From: Falsochrobactrum tianjinense
GTDB lineage: Bacteria > Pseudomonadota > Alphaproteobacteria > Rhizobiales > Rhizobiaceae
Assembly: GCF_019100495.1 (NCBI RefSeq)
Contig: NZ_JAHRVA010000006.1
Location: 71,164-135,163, forward strand
Direction: 5' to 3'
DNA length: 64,000 bases
Each line of letters starts with the position of its first letter. Within the stretch, counting starts at the first letter, position 1. Positions 8,845-17,929 of the stretch are shown here, piece by piece. The position numbers and the translations under genes are program-made. The notes under the pieces are model-generated. The model made no database searches. It had not been told where the DNA came from and saw only the letters and a program-made list of their open reading frames with translations.

Positions 8845-9669
8845 ATGGAACCTTCCCGCAACATTGATCGCCTGCTGGAAATCATGGCCGCCCTTCGTGA
8901 CCCCGAAGCCGGCTGTCCGTGGGATATAGAACAAACTTTCCGCACCATAGCGCCTTACACGCTTGAGGAGGTCTATGAAGTTCTCGACGCCATTGAACGC
9001 ACTGACATGGACGATCTGTGCGAAGAGTTGGGCGATCTGCTTTTGCAGGTGGTGTTTCATGCACGCATAGCTGAAGAACAGGGTGATTTTTCTTTCGGCG
9101 ATGTCGTGGAAGCCATTACGCGTAAAATGATACGTCGGCATCCGCATGTATTTGGTGATGTGGAGGCCAGAAATGCTGGCATGGCAAAGGGATCGTGGAA
9201 TCACATCAAGGCTGTAGAAAAAGCCGAACGTGCCGAACGCCGCGCGCGGCTCGGGTTGGAGACAGCGCACAAAGATGGCTATCTCGACGATATACCAAAT
9301 GCCTTTCCGGCCCTCCTGCGAGCGCTGAAGCTACAGCAGAAAGCCGCAAGAGTTGGCTTCGACTGGACCGAGGCAGCTCCAATTCTCGACAAGATCGCAG
9401 AGGAAACCGGGGAACTCAAGGAAGCCATGGCAGGCAGTGACAAAGCGGCTATTCAAGAGGAATATGGCGACCTTTTATTCGCTATGGTCAATCTTGGCCG
9501 CCATCTTGAAATTGATGCTGAAACGGCGCTCGTTTCTGCAAATGAAAAGTTCTGCCGCCGTTTCCATTTTATCGAGAAAAGCCTGAACGAAACCGATCGC
9601 AGTCTGGAAGCGGCAAGCCTTGACGAAATGGAATCGATCTGGTGCGAAGCGAAGAAAAACGGGCTTTGA
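8845..9669 (+). CDS. mazG: Nucleoside triphosphate pyrophosphohydrolase MazG
   Basis: All-alpha NTP pyrophosphohydrolase that converts (d)NTPs to NMPs and clears aberrant nucleotides; in E. coli it also lowers ppGpp. Two MazG repeats are visible: the N-terminal one with CPWDIEQTF and ELGDLLLQVVFHA, and the C-terminal one with EETGELKEA and EEYGDLLFAMVNLGRH. A GTG at 8839 is an alternative start; the ATG at 8845 is preferred because CGGAG ends about 5 bases upstream. Length about 274 aa is standard. Confidence 0.92.
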   Translation: MEPSRNIDRLLEIMAALRDPEAGCPWDIEQTFRTIAPYTLEEVYEVLDAIERTDMDDLCEELGDLLLQVVFHARIAEEQGDFSFGDVVEAITRKMIRRHPHVFGDVEARNAGMAKGSWNHIKAVEKAERAERRARLGLETAHKDGYLDDIPNAFPALLRALKLQQKAARVGFDWTEAAPILDKIAEETGELKEAMAGSDKAAIQEEYGDLLFAMVNLGRHLEIDAETALVSANEKFCRRFHFIEKSLNETDRSLEAASLDEMESIWCEAKKNGL

Positions 9670-9684
9670 TTGGGGTCGCACAAT

Positions 9685-10296
9685 TCAGGACTTGCCGTCC
9701 CATTTGGGGCGGAACATCTGATAGGCATTTTCGGTGGTCGCATAATCCATATAGCCAAGACGCGTAACCGGCTTGGCTTTTTTTATGTCAACCAGACCAT
9801 CCGTCAGAACGCGTTCATCAAGATGCACGCCCACCACCTCGCCGATAACCATATAATTATCAGTCGCCCTACCCTTCTTATCCTGCAAGCGCCTGACCTC
9901 GACTGCCACGCATTCAAGCGCTGCATAAGCCTCTTTAACATAGGGCGCCGCAATCAATTTGCTTGGCGCTGCGGTCAGCCCGGCATAGCCGAATTCGCTC
10001 ACGCCGCGCGGTGCATTCACGGATGAAGCATTCATCTGGATCTTCAGATCGTCACTGACCGCGCTGGCAGTGAATTCGCCCGTTTCCTCAATGAACGCCA
10101 GACTGTCTTTTGCGCCCGTCGAAGAGAACATCACCATAGGCGGTGTATCGGAAATGGCATTGAAAAACGAATAAGGCGCGAGATTCACTGCCCCGCTTCT
10201 GGAGCAGGTGCCGATCCAGCCGATCGGGCGCGGCGACACAATCGCTTTGAATGGATTATGGGGTAGGTTATGACCATTCCTAGGTTCATAAAACAT
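9685..10296 (-). CDS. Flavin reductase-like domain protein
   Basis: FMN-binding split-barrel protein of the flavin reductase family, 203 aa. The N-terminal SPRPIGWIGT and the NLAPYSFFN stretch are the characteristic flavin-binding part. The reaction is unknown; relatives are reductase components or oxygenases. It converges with mazG and shares strand and neighbourhood with a nitroreductase gene, but a 40-bp gap gives no strong evidence of an operon. Confidence 0.85.
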   Translation of the reverse strand: MFYEPRNGHNLPHNPFKAIVSPRPIGWIGTCSRSGAVNLAPYSFFNAISDTPPMVMFSSTGAKDSLAFIEETGEFTASAVSDDLKIQMNASSVNAPRGVSEFGYAGLTAAPSKLIAAPYVKEAYAALECVAVEVRRLQDKKGRATDNYMVIGEVVGVHLDERVLTDGLVDIKKAKPVTRLGYMDYATTENAYQMFRPKWDGKS

Positions 10297-10336
10297 ATTT
10301 TTTCCATAACTTACCGATTATATTTAAATAAATGGC

Positions 10337-10921
10337 TCAAGGCCTCCATGGCCCATCGTAGTAGGAAACGATCTGATCCATATCCGCCCTTGGCCGTTCA
10401 GGCATCTTGTTTCCGGCGGTCCCGATATGGACGAACCCGGCCACGCGCTCATCTGGAGCCAGACCGAGAAAGGCGCGAGCCGGAGCATCGTCCGAATACC
10501 AGTTGGTGATCCAGTTCGTCGCATAACCCAACGCATTGGCTGCGACACACAGATTCAAGGCCACAGCTCCTGCCGAAAGAAACTGCTCCCATTGCGGGAT
10601 ACGCTCATGTGCGACAGGCGCTGAAATGACGCCGATAACCAGCGGTGCACGCGCAAAACGCGCCCTCTCCTGGTTTACACGGCTTTCTGGTAGCGGCCCT
10701 TCCCGCTCTTGTGCACGGCTGGCAAGATAATCCCCCACCTGATGACGGATCTCACCGCGATAAAGAATGAAACGCCATGGCGTCAGACGACCGTGATCCG
10801 GCACGCGCGCGGCAACTTTTAAAAGTTCGGCAAGTTCATCACCTTCGGGAGCCGGTTCGGTAATAGCTGAAATCGGCGTGGAACTGCGCTGCGCGAGAAA
10901 TTGGAAAACCGGATACGTCAC
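10337..10921 (-). CDS. Nitroreductase family protein (YdjA-like)
   Basis: Small FMN-dependent NAD(P)H oxidoreductase, 194 aa. It resembles the YdjA subgroup: RVPDHGRLTPWRFILYRG near the N-terminus contacts FMN, and a later GYATNWITNW segment lines the active site. The physiological substrate is unknown. It diverges from the secreted-protein gene at 11104. Confidence 0.87.
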   Translation of the reverse strand: MTYPVFQFLAQRSSTPISAITEPAPEGDELAELLKVAARVPDHGRLTPWRFILYRGEIRHQVGDYLASRAQEREGPLPESRVNQERARFARAPLVIGVISAPVAHERIPQWEQFLSAGAVALNLCVAANALGYATNWITNWYSDDAPARAFLGLAPDERVAGFVHIGTAGNKMPERPRADMDQIVSYYDGPWRP

Positions 10922-11034
10922 AGGAACACCTTACCGCTGAAATTACAAAATGCCGCCCCTATTCAGGGCTACCCCCTTCTCGCCCGTCTCGATTATACTG
11001 TAAAGTCTGTTCTAACGGGATAAGGGCCAATGTT

Positions 11035-11052
11035 GCTGGCTGAAAAGCCAGC
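11035..11052 (+). other. GAAA-tetraloop hairpin in the probable 5' leader
   Basis: GCTGGCT and AGCCAGC close a GAAA loop about 50 bases before the start at 11104. There is no T run, so it is not a terminator. It could stabilise the mRNA leader. No known riboswitch is recognised. Confidence 0.45.
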
Positions 11053-11103
11053 CCAATTGCGATTTGGTCTTGAATTTGCCGCAGGCTTAGGCTCAAAAGC
11101 ATC

Positions 11104-12135
11104 ATGTCTTATAAAATGGACCTACTCCGCGCAAAAAATAAAGCGGCATTACGCAGCACATCGCTTGCCGGTGCTCTTGTGCTGTCACTGATGGCGTCTT
11201 TTGCCAGTGCGCAAGGTATTGATCCTATAACAGGCGGCAGCGCTGGGTTGAGCCTTCCGGAGCCAAAGCTTGATCTGCCCACGCTCAGTCCCTATGCAGC
11301 GCCTGACAGTCCTGAGAACAACCCGCTGATCGGGACTCATGAACTGGATTTGAAAGCACGACTTAATCAGGATGGAGCGGATATATCGACCGGGATTGTA
11401 TGGCGCGTTTTCACGCCGGATGCCGGACCTGACGGGCAATTGCCGCTCGTTGCTTCGTCGAAAGGCGGGAGTGCCGTTTTTGATCTGCCGGAAGGCAGCT
11501 ATCTGGTGCACGCGGCCTATGGACGTGCAGGCGCGACCAAGCGCATAATGCTTACGAATGCCAACCGAAACGAAGTCATGATTCTTGACGCTGGTGGCAT
11601 GAAGCTCAGCGCAGTCTTGCCCGACGAGGGCAAGATAAAGAGTGATCTTGTTCGCTTCTCCATCTATGCCGATGACGATAACAGCGAACGTTCGCTAATC
11701 GTGCCCGACGTGAAGCCGGATACGATCATCAGGCTTAACAGCGGCACCTATCACGTCGTCTCCAATTACGGTTCCGCAAATGCAATCATTCGTGCAGATA
11801 TTCGCGTGGAAGCGGGCAAGCTGACTGAGGCCACTGTGCAGCACCGTGCAGCCGAGGTCATATTGAAACTCGTGCGCGAAAAAGGCGGCGAGGCGCTCGC
11901 CGACACTGCATGGTCGATCCTCAACGCATCTGGCGACGTGGTTCGCGAGAGTGTGGGAGCCTATTCTTCGATGGTTTTGATGGAAGGCGAATACGTTGCC
12001 GTCGCCAAGAACAAGGATCGGATCTACCAGCGCGATTTCAAGGTTGCCTCCGGCAACAATGAAGAAGTCGAAGTCGTGGCCAATGGCAATTATGAAATTC
12101 CGGACGATGCCGCTGATTCAACCATTTCCGAATAA
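11104..12135 (+). CDS. Secreted protein of unknown function with three beta-rich repeats
   Basis: 343 aa. An N-terminal signal peptide is clear: positive residues, hydrophobic LAGALVLSLMASF, then a likely cleavage at ASA-QG near residue 37. After a Pro-rich linker come three units of roughly 75-90 residues, each ending in a pattern like GSYLVHAAYGRAG, GTYHVVSNYGSAN or GEYVAVAKNKD, followed by a strand and a V-x-(A/S)-G turn. This suggests tandem beta-sandwich (transthyretin or carboxypeptidase-regulatory-like) domains. I cannot name a function. Periplasmic or envelope location is inferred. An internal ATG at 11116 is an alternative start. Confidence 0.85.
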   Translation: MSYKMDLLRAKNKAALRSTSLAGALVLSLMASFASAQGIDPITGGSAGLSLPEPKLDLPTLSPYAAPDSPENNPLIGTHELDLKARLNQDGADISTGIVWRVFTPDAGPDGQLPLVASSKGGSAVFDLPEGSYLVHAAYGRAGATKRIMLTNANRNEVMILDAGGMKLSAVLPDEGKIKSDLVRFSIYADDDNSERSLIVPDVKPDTIIRLNSGTYHVVSNYGSANAIIRADIRVEAGKLTEATVQHRAAEVILKLVREKGGEALADTAWSILNASGDVVRESVGAYSSMVLMEGEYVAVAKNKDRIYQRDFKVASGNNEEVEVVANGNYEIPDDAADSTISE

Positions 12136-12173
12136 AAAAGGCCCGTTTGAAATGCCCAAACAGGCCTTTCTTT
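12135..12173. terminator. Bidirectional terminator between the secreted-protein gene and thrS
   Basis: Imperfect stem AAAGGCCCGTTTG / CAAACAGGCCTTT with A and T runs outside both arms. It can end transcription from both convergent genes. Confidence 0.85.
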
Positions 12174-12175
12174 AA

Positions 12176-14155
12176 CTAGTTTTTCTTGCTACTCAAACGC
12201 AGGAGATCGGGAGGCGTCGCTTCTTCGGACAGGCGTGAGATCGCCTCTTCGAGCGTCATTGATTCCTGATCGCGCGAACCAAGACGGCGCATATTAACGC
12301 TCTTTTCTTCCGCCTCACGCTTGCCGCATACGAGAATGACCGGAACCTTCTGAAGCGAATGTTCGCGCACCTTGTAGTTGATTTTCTCATTGCGCAGATC
12401 GGTTGTGACCTGTAGGCCCGCAGCCTTAAGCCTAGCGGCAGCTTCTCGCGCGTATTCGTCAGCCTCTGAAGTGATAGTCGCGACGACCACCTGAACCGGC
12501 GCGAACCATAGCGGCATGTGACCGGAAAAGTTCTCGATTAGAATGCCCAGGAACCGTTCCATCGAACCGCATATGGCGCGATGGATCATCACGGGCTGGC
12601 GCTTCTCCGAATCCTTGTCGATATAAAATGCGCCGAAACGTTCGGGAAGATTGAAATCAACCTGCGTTGTTCCGCACTGCCATTCGCGACCGATGGCGTC
12701 TTTCAGCGTATATTCGAACTTCGGGCCATAGAAAGCACCCTCGCCCGGCAGAATGCCGGTCTTGATGCCGTTCGACTGCTGCTGAATCTGCTCCAGCACC
12801 TTTGTCATCACGCTTTCGGCGCGATCCCAAAGCTCGTCCGATCCCACGCGCTTTTCAGGGCGAGTGGAAAGCTTGATGGTGATCTCTTCAAAGCCGAAAT
12901 CCTTGTAGACCGACAGGATGAGATCGTTGATGCGCAGGCATTCCGCCGCCATCTGGTCTTCGGTGCAGAAAATATGCGCATCGTCCTGCGTAAAACCACG
13001 CACGCGCATCAAGCCATGCAGCGCGCCTGATGGTTCATAGCGATGCACATTTCCAAATTCTGCAAGCTTGATCGGCAGATCGCGATAGGATTTGAGGCCG
13101 TGCTTGAAAATCATCACATGGCCGGGACAATTCATCGGCTTGAGGGCAAACACGCGATCATCGTCGGTTTCGTCCGCGGCCACCGTCACCTTGAACATGT
13201 TGTCGCGATACCAGCCCCAGTGGCCGGACGTCTCCCAAAGCGACTTGTCAAGCACCTGCGGCGCGTTGACTTCCTGGTAGCCATGAGTGTCGAGACGGCG
13301 GCGCATATAGCTCACCAGAGTCTGGAACATCTTCCATCCCTTGGCATGCCAGAAGACTACGCCTGGACCTTCTTCCTGAAAGTGGAACAGGTCCATTTCG
13401 CGGCCAAGACGACGGTGGTCGCGCTTTTCGGCTTCTTCAAGCATATGCAGATATGCCTGAAGGTCATTATCATTGGCAAAGGCAGTGCCATAGATACGCG
13501 TCAGCATCGGATTGTTGGCATCGCCGCGCCAATAAGCTCCTGCAACCTTCATCAGCTTGAAGGAATTGCCGATCTGGCCGGTGGAGGCCATATGCGGCCC
13601 ACGGCACAGGTCGAACCAGTCGCCTTGATAGTAAATCTTGAGGTCCTGCCCTTCGGGAATCGCATCGACCAGTTCGACCTTGTAGTTCTCGCCCTTATCG
13701 GCAAATACCTGCTTGGCCTTGTCGCGTGACCAGATTTCCCTTGTGAACGGTTTGTTGCGCGCAATGATTTCGCGCATCTTCTTTTCGATCACCGGCAGAT
13801 CATCGAGCGTAAAAGGCTCGTTGCGGGCAAAGTCGTAATAGAAGCCGTTTTCAATGACAGGGCCGATCGTGACCTGCGTACCAGGGAAAAGTTCCTGCAC
13901 GGCCTCGGCCAGCACATGGGCCGTATCGTGGCGGATGAGTTCCAGCGCACGCGGGTCCTCGCGGGTCAGGATTTCCACTTTGCCGGAATTGCCCAGCGGA
14001 TCGGAGAGATCGCGCACCGTACCATCGACAGCATAGGCCACGGCCTTTTTCGCCAGCGATTTCGAGATCGATTGCGCAAGTTCGGCACCGCTCATTGCGG
14101 CGTCATATTCGCGGGACGATCCATCGGGAAATTGCAGGGAAACATTATTCGACAT
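12176..14155 (-). CDS. thrS: Threonyl-tRNA synthetase
   Basis: Charges tRNA(Thr). Domain order is TGS (residues about 1-65), an editing domain with [10 protein letters not shown] and a later CRGPH-type motif, the class II catalytic core ([10 protein letters not shown], zinc-binding Cys, and [14 protein letters not shown]), and an anticodon-binding domain. The ATG at 14155 gives 659 aa and begins MSNNVSLQF; the longer frame from 14218 adds 21 unconserved residues and would cross the 24-bp dyad at 14207-14230. yidD lies upstream on the same strand. Confidence 0.96.
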   Translation of the reverse strand: MSNNVSLQFPDGSSREYDAAMSGAELAQSISKSLAKKAVAYAVDGTVRDLSDPLGNSGKVEILTREDPRALELIRHDTAHVLAEAVQELFPGTQVTIGPVIENGFYYDFARNEPFTLDDLPVIEKKMREIIARNKPFTREIWSRDKAKQVFADKGENYKVELVDAIPEGQDLKIYYQGDWFDLCRGPHMASTGQIGNSFKLMKVAGAYWRGDANNPMLTRIYGTAFANDNDLQAYLHMLEEAEKRDHRRLGREMDLFHFQEEGPGVVFWHAKGWKMFQTLVSYMRRRLDTHGYQEVNAPQVLDKSLWETSGHWGWYRDNMFKVTVAADETDDDRVFALKPMNCPGHVMIFKHGLKSYRDLPIKLAEFGNVHRYEPSGALHGLMRVRGFTQDDAHIFCTEDQMAAECLRINDLILSVYKDFGFEEITIKLSTRPEKRVGSDELWDRAESVMTKVLEQIQQQSNGIKTGILPGEGAFYGPKFEYTLKDAIGREWQCGTTQVDFNLPERFGAFYIDKDSEKRQPVMIHRAICGSMERFLGILIENFSGHMPLWFAPVQVVVATITSEADEYAREAAARLKAAGLQVTTDLRNEKINYKVREHSLQKVPVILVCGKREAEEKSVNMRRLGSRDQESMTLEEAISRLSEEATPPDLLRLSSKKN

Positions 14156-14206
14156 TCTATTCTTCCTTATCCAGTCCCGCCAACGATTGCGGGTGGTTTT
14201 CGAAAT

Positions 14207-14230
14207 GTATGTAAACATATATTTACATAC
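14207..14230. promoter_or_regulatory. 24-bp inverted repeat upstream of thrS
   Basis: Perfect 9-base arms GTATGTAAA and TTTACATAC around CATATA, 52 bases before the thrS start and after yidD. The size and AT-rich arms fit an operator for a dimeric regulator. There is no T tract, so it is not a terminator. The regulator is unknown. Confidence 0.55.
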
Positions 14231-14263
14231 CAGGACATGCTTTCGCCCATAAGGAGCGGGAGT

Positions 14264-14635
14264 TCAACTCTTTTCGCGCCACCAGAAACGCCACGGCATA
14301 TACCAGCGCTGACGCGCGGAAAGCGTTTGCGGCACCGGATCGTAACCATGCGTACCAAACGGACCGCAGCGTGCGACGCGGAAAAGCCCGAGCCAGCCGC
14401 CATTCCATAGGCCATGACGTGCAATCGCCTCATAGGCATATTCGGAACAGGTCGGCATATGGCGGCAGGAATTGCCGATAAAAGACGAAAGCGTCAACTG
14501 ATAAATGCGTATCAGCGCGGTTCCGAACAGCCGTCCGGGCGTTTTTTGCCACGAATCGGTGAAATTCCGCGTTTGCGGCTTAACATTTTGCCTATTGCGC
14601 CCAGTTTCCGCATTATTTCGGCCACACGAACACAT
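14264..14635 (-). CDS. yidD: Membrane protein insertion efficiency factor YidD
   Basis: Small YidD family protein, 123 aa, that assists YidC-dependent membrane insertion. The family core is IRIYQLTLSSFIGNSCRHMP, then CRHMPTCSEYAYEAIARHG and CGPFGTHGYDPVP, with the conserved cysteines. The ATG at 14635 begins MCSCGRN and starts one base after the IscU-like stop; the longer frame from 14689 would overlap that gene. The N-terminal 30-residue extension before the core is longer than in E. coli. Confidence 0.9.
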   Translation of the reverse strand: MCSCGRNNAETGRNRQNVKPQTRNFTDSWQKTPGRLFGTALIRIYQLTLSSFIGNSCRHMPTCSEYAYEAIARHGLWNGGWLGLFRVARCGPFGTHGYDPVPQTLSARQRWYMPWRFWWREKS

Positions 14636-14636
14636 A

Positions 14637-15077
14637 TCAGGCGGCCTTTGCCTTTTCCTCGATCTGGCGAATGCAATCGGCGACAGCATCGAATGTCAGC
14701 AGCGTGGAAGCGTGGCGGGCCTTATATTCGCGTACCGGCTCGAAATATTTCAGATCCTCGAAACGGCCTTGCGGGGCCGGAGCATTTTCCTTGAGCATTC
14801 GATACATCGCGTTGCGCGCAGTTTTAAGTTCTTCTGCGGAAGCACCGATGATATTACGCGCCATAACCGAAGAAGATGCCTGCCCCAGCGCGCAGGCCTT
14901 CACTTCATGGGCGAAATCGATGACGATTCCATCGCTCATCTTGAGATAGACGGTGACGGTCGAACCGCACAGTTTGGAATGGACTGTTGCCACCGCATCC
15001 GCATCCTCAAGCCGCCCAAGGCGCTCGATATTGCCTGCAAACTCAAGAATACGTTTATTATAAACATCGTCGATCAT
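14637..15077 (-). CDS. IscU-like iron-sulfur cluster assembly scaffold
   Basis: NifU N-terminal/IscU domain protein, 146 aa. The three cluster-ligand cysteines are visible in LCGSTVTVYLK, then CALGQASSS, and in the C-terminal region (DAVADCIRQIEEKAKA). It probably builds or carries [Fe-S] clusters. The C-terminal Lys/Ala tail and lack of isc neighbours suggest the SufU/IscU-like class common in Rhizobiales. It is immediately followed by yidD and diverges from folE. Confidence 0.85.
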   Translation of the reverse strand: MIDDVYNKRILEFAGNIERLGRLEDADAVATVHSKLCGSTVTVYLKMSDGIVIDFAHEVKACALGQASSSVMARNIIGASAEELKTARNAMYRMLKENAPAPQGRFEDLKYFEPVREYKARHASTLLTFDAVADCIRQIEEKAKAA

Positions 15078-15139
15078 TTAGACGAACCTTCCGCCCCGCC
15101 GGGCAAAAACGAAAAAATGTCAGCCAGCCATGGTTTGAA

Positions 15140-15177
15140 GTTGCAATCTCCTATCTATATAGTAGGCAAGTCGCAAC
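15140..15177. promoter_or_regulatory. Nested inverted repeat between the IscU-like gene and folE
   Basis: Outer arms GTTGC and GCAAC enclose CCTA-T-CTATATAG-TAGG, an imperfect dyad with one unpaired base. It lies 62 bases before the IscU-like start and about 160 bases before folE. It looks like an operator or a promoter-overlapping site; it does not match any motif I can name with confidence. Confidence 0.4.
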
Positions 15178-15338
15178 TGCGCCATGGGCAGATTATCACA
15201 TGGTGACGGGCGACCGCACTAATATCCATCCGGCAGCCTGATGGTGCCGGATCAATACATCGCCCGCTCGCAAAAGCGCATCGTTGTATTGTCCGTTTAA
15301 CTCGTCTCCTCTTCGAAGGAGACTACTGGAGAATACTG

Positions 15339-15959
15339 ATGGACGCTCGTATCCTCAAAAAAGATGACGAATCCAACCTGCCCGTAAAATTGCACAGACC
15401 TACGCAGGCCGAAGCCGAAGCTGCCGTGCGTACGCTTCTTCTCTGGGTAGGTGACGACCCGACGCGCGAAGGTCTTCTGGAGACCCCTAAACGCGTCGCC
15501 AAATCCTATGGCGAATTGTTCAGCGGCTATGCCGAAAGCCCCGAAGACGTGCTTGGCACGACTTTCGAAGAAGTGTCGGGCTATGACGATATCGTATTGC
15601 TGAAGGATATTTCCTTCTTTTCCCATTGCGAGCACCATATGGTGCCTGTCATCGGAAAAGCGCATGTCGCCTATCTTCCCGATGGCAAGGTTCTGGGCCT
15701 TTCCAAGATCGCACGCGTGGTCGATATGTTCGCCCGCCGCCTGCAAACGCAGGAAAGCATCACTGCCCAGATCGCGGACAGCATCCAGCGCATTCTCAAG
15801 CCGCGCGGCGTTGCCGTCATGATTGATGCCGAACATATGTGCATGGCAATGCGAGGCATCCGCAAGCAGGGTTCCAGCACGATCACGACCACTTTTACCG
15901 GCGCTTTCAAGGAAAATGTCGATGAACAGGTGCGCTTCATGAACCTTATTCGTCAATAG
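15339..15959 (+). CDS. folE: GTP cyclohydrolase I
   Basis: First step of tetrahydrofolate (and possibly queuosine/pterin) synthesis: GTP to dihydroneopterin triphosphate. Zinc ligands and active-site residues are in [10 protein letters not shown] and in [11 protein letters not shown]. 206 aa. ATG 15339 has GGAG about 8 bases upstream. hisI follows after 8 bases, so the two are probably cotranscribed. FolE also feeds preQ0 synthesis, which may connect to tgt and queA farther along this window. Confidence 0.95.
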   Translation: MDARILKKDDESNLPVKLHRPTQAEAEAAVRTLLLWVGDDPTREGLLETPKRVAKSYGELFSGYAESPEDVLGTTFEEVSGYDDIVLLKDISFFSHCEHHMVPVIGKAHVAYLPDGKVLGLSKIARVVDMFARRLQTQESITAQIADSIQRILKPRGVAVMIDAEHMCMAMRGIRKQGSSTITTTFTGAFKENVDEQVRFMNLIRQ

Positions 15960-15967
15960 GGCCGAAT

Positions 15968-16393
15968 ATGAGCTTTTTCCCCTCACAGCTTTCGGACAAG
16001 AAGGCGATTGAAGAAGGCGCGGTTTTCATGCCGCGTTTTGACGCCTCTGGTCTCATAACCGCAGTCGTAACCGATGCGCGCGACGGTGAACTGCTGATGG
16101 TCGCTCACATGAACGAAGAAGCCCTGCGCCTGACGCTTGAAACCGGCATCGCCCATTACTGGTCACGCTCACGCAGCACGCTCTGGAAAAAAGGGGAAAC
16201 CTCCGGCAATCTGCAAAGCGTGGTCGAACTGCGCACCGATTGTGATCAGGACGCGCTATGGCTTAAGGTGCGCGTTGTAGGCGACGGTCCCACCTGTCAT
16301 ACAGAACGTCGTTCGTGTTTTTATCGTAAGGTTCGTTCGGAAGACAATGCGAGCAATATCAGGCTCGAAATTACTGGTGATCACACTTGCTGA
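15968..16393 (+). CDS. hisI: Phosphoribosyl-AMP cyclohydrolase
   Basis: Third step of histidine synthesis: opens the adenine ring of phosphoribosyl-AMP. HisI domain only (141 aa), without the HisE fusion seen in enterobacteria. Zinc/magnesium residues are in [12 protein letters not shown] and [14 protein letters not shown], and HYWSRSR is the family signature. It sits just downstream of folE; both reactions open a purine ring by hydrolysis. Confidence 0.95.
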   Translation: MSFFPSQLSDKKAIEEGAVFMPRFDASGLITAVVTDARDGELLMVAHMNEEALRLTLETGIAHYWSRSRSTLWKKGETSGNLQSVVELRTDCDQDALWLKVRVVGDGPTCHTERRSCFYRKVRSEDNASNIRLEITGDHTC

Positions 16394-16504
16394 TTACTTT
16401 CAAATCTATGTGATGGCGCAATCAGGCGCGCGCCATCAATTTGCGGCATTTATTGTTTGGATACCGTGCTTTGTTAAATTAAGAAAACAAAGAGGTGTTC
16501 ATTA

Positions 16505-17449
16505 ATGCTTGCATGGGGAGCGAGGCGTAAGGCTGCGACCATAGAGGCCGAGACGCCGCAAGAAGAAATCATCCAGCACCCGCAGGGCGAGCAGGAACCG
16601 CATCGAATTGCGCTGGCGCTTGGCGGTGGCGCTGCGCGCGGCTGGGCGCATATTGGAGTGCTTCGCGCGCTCGATGAAGCGGGTATCGAGATTGCAATGA
16701 TTGCCGGCACTTCCATCGGTGCGCTGGTTGGCGGCTGCTACCTTGCCGGAAAACTCGACGAGCTGGAAGATTTTGCCCGTAGCCTGACGCGGCGGCGCAT
16801 GTTTAACCTTCTCGATATTACATTTCGCGGCAGCGGCCTGTTCGGGGGCATGAAGCTCGATAACCGCATGCGCGAGCATCTTGATGGCGTATCCATAGAG
16901 AACCTTGCCAAGCCGTTTGTCGCCGTATGCACCGAGTTACATACTGGTCACGAAATCTGGCTGTCCACCGGGCCGCTGGTGGAAGCCATGCGCGCATCCT
17001 ATGCCCTGCCTGGCGTTTTTGCGCCCGTGCGCTGGCAAGGACGCGTCCTGGTGGACGGCGCGCTTGTCAATCCGGTTCCTGTATCTGTTTGCCGCGCCTA
17101 TGAGCAGCGGCTCGTTCTGGCCGTGAACCTGCATTACGATCAGTTTGGACGCGCCGCAGTCATTAAGCACGCACAATCACAGCAGGAATCCTTTTCCGAC
17201 ACATTGCGCAGTGAAAAAGAAAGCCGTTTGGGCATTACCGGCGTGATGATGGAAGCATTCAATATTATCCAGGATCGCATTTCACGCGCCCGCATGGCCG
17301 GTGATCCGCCGGACGTGACACTGATGCCGACCGTCGGCCAGATCGGTCTTGCCGATTTTCATCGTGCAGCGGAAGCAATCGATGCGGGTTATACTGAAAC
17401 AATCAAGCGTCTCGAAGATATAAAGCGTCTTCAGGGTGTTATGGGCTGA
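16505..17449 (+). CDS. Patatin-like phospholipase
   Basis: Ser-Asp dyad lipid acyl hydrolase, 314 aa. The oxyanion loop GGGAARG (40-46), nucleophile elbow GTSIG (S70) and catalytic Asp in DGALVNP (D184) are intact, so the enzyme should be active. No signal peptide is seen; residues 1-35 are polar and unlikely to be a domain. Related to the RssA/YchK group rather than to secreted effectors such as ExoU. Substrate unknown. A GAGG site precedes ATG 16505. Confidence 0.9.
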   Translation: MLAWGARRKAATIEAETPQEEIIQHPQGEQEPHRIALALGGGAARGWAHIGVLRALDEAGIEIAMIAGTSIGALVGGCYLAGKLDELEDFARSLTRRRMFNLLDITFRGSGLFGGMKLDNRMREHLDGVSIENLAKPFVAVCTELHTGHEIWLSTGPLVEAMRASYALPGVFAPVRWQGRVLVDGALVNPVPVSVCRAYEQRLVLAVNLHYDQFGRAAVIKHAQSQQESFSDTLRSEKESRLGITGVMMEAFNIIQDRISRARMAGDPPDVTLMPTVGQIGLADFHRAAEAIDAGYTETIKRLEDIKRLQGVMG

Positions 17450-17574
17450 AATCGCGGTACGCGCGAATCTTGCCCCATGATGATTCTGGCCTCTACCGGA
17501 TTGGCCTGTTTTCTGTGAGAATTTTGCGCTTATGTGAAGAAGTTCTGATATTCTTTATGATTGGCGAACTCGTT

Positions 17575-17601
17575 GAAAAAGCCCGGATTTCCGGGCTTTT
17601 C
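17575..17601 (+). terminator. Intrinsic terminator downstream of the patatin gene
   Basis: AAAAGCCCGG and CCGGGCTTTT arms with an ATTT loop and T run. It lies about 125 bases after the stop at 17449. The rest of the stretch 17450-17739 holds only the presumed tRNA promoter. Confidence 0.8.
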
Positions 17602-17739
17602 TCAATTGCCTGGCTCAACGGCCAAAATCTTTTTCGCATTCCTTCATAAAAAGATCAGTTCAGCACACAGATGGGGCTTGTGCACCCCCAATCGATTTGC
17701 TACATGCCCCTCGCCGACACTGTTCGGCTCCTACCACGG

Positions 17740-17824
17740 GCGGTCGTGGCGGAATTGGTAGACGCGCAGCGTTGAGGTCGCTGTGGGGCAACCCGTGGAA
17801 GTTCGAGTCTTCTCGACCGCACCA
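17740..17824 (+). tRNA. tRNA-Leu (anticodon GAG)
   Basis: Acceptor arms GCGGTCG and CGACCGC pair perfectly and are followed by A and an encoded CCA. The anticodon arm is CAGCG-TTGAGGT-CGCTG, giving anticodon GAG for CUC/CUU leucine codons. A long variable arm (GGGGCAACCC) and the T-loop GTTCGAGTC fit a class II leucine tRNA. No integrase or repeated 3' end follows. Confidence 0.95.
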
Positions 17825-17892
17825 TTTCTTCTCATAAGAGCTGATGATATTTTCTTCCACCCCGGAAGATCGTCTGTGTTTTTCGGCATGGC

Positions 17893-17925
17893 TAAAACGC
17901 GCCCTCCGTTGGGAAGAGCGCGCTA
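17893..17925 (-). terminator. Candidate terminator after the CoA-transferase gene
   Basis: On the minus strand CGCGCTCTTCC pairs with GGAGGGCGCG (some G-T pairs or a bulge) and is followed by TTTT. It begins 5 bases after the CoA-transferase stop. Confidence 0.5.
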
Positions 17926-17929
17926 TCTT

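Noticed and set aside
17740-17929. tRNA-Leu 3' end as an island attachment site
   Set aside because: No integrase, no repeat of the tRNA end, and the next genes are ordinary metabolic ones with normal composition.
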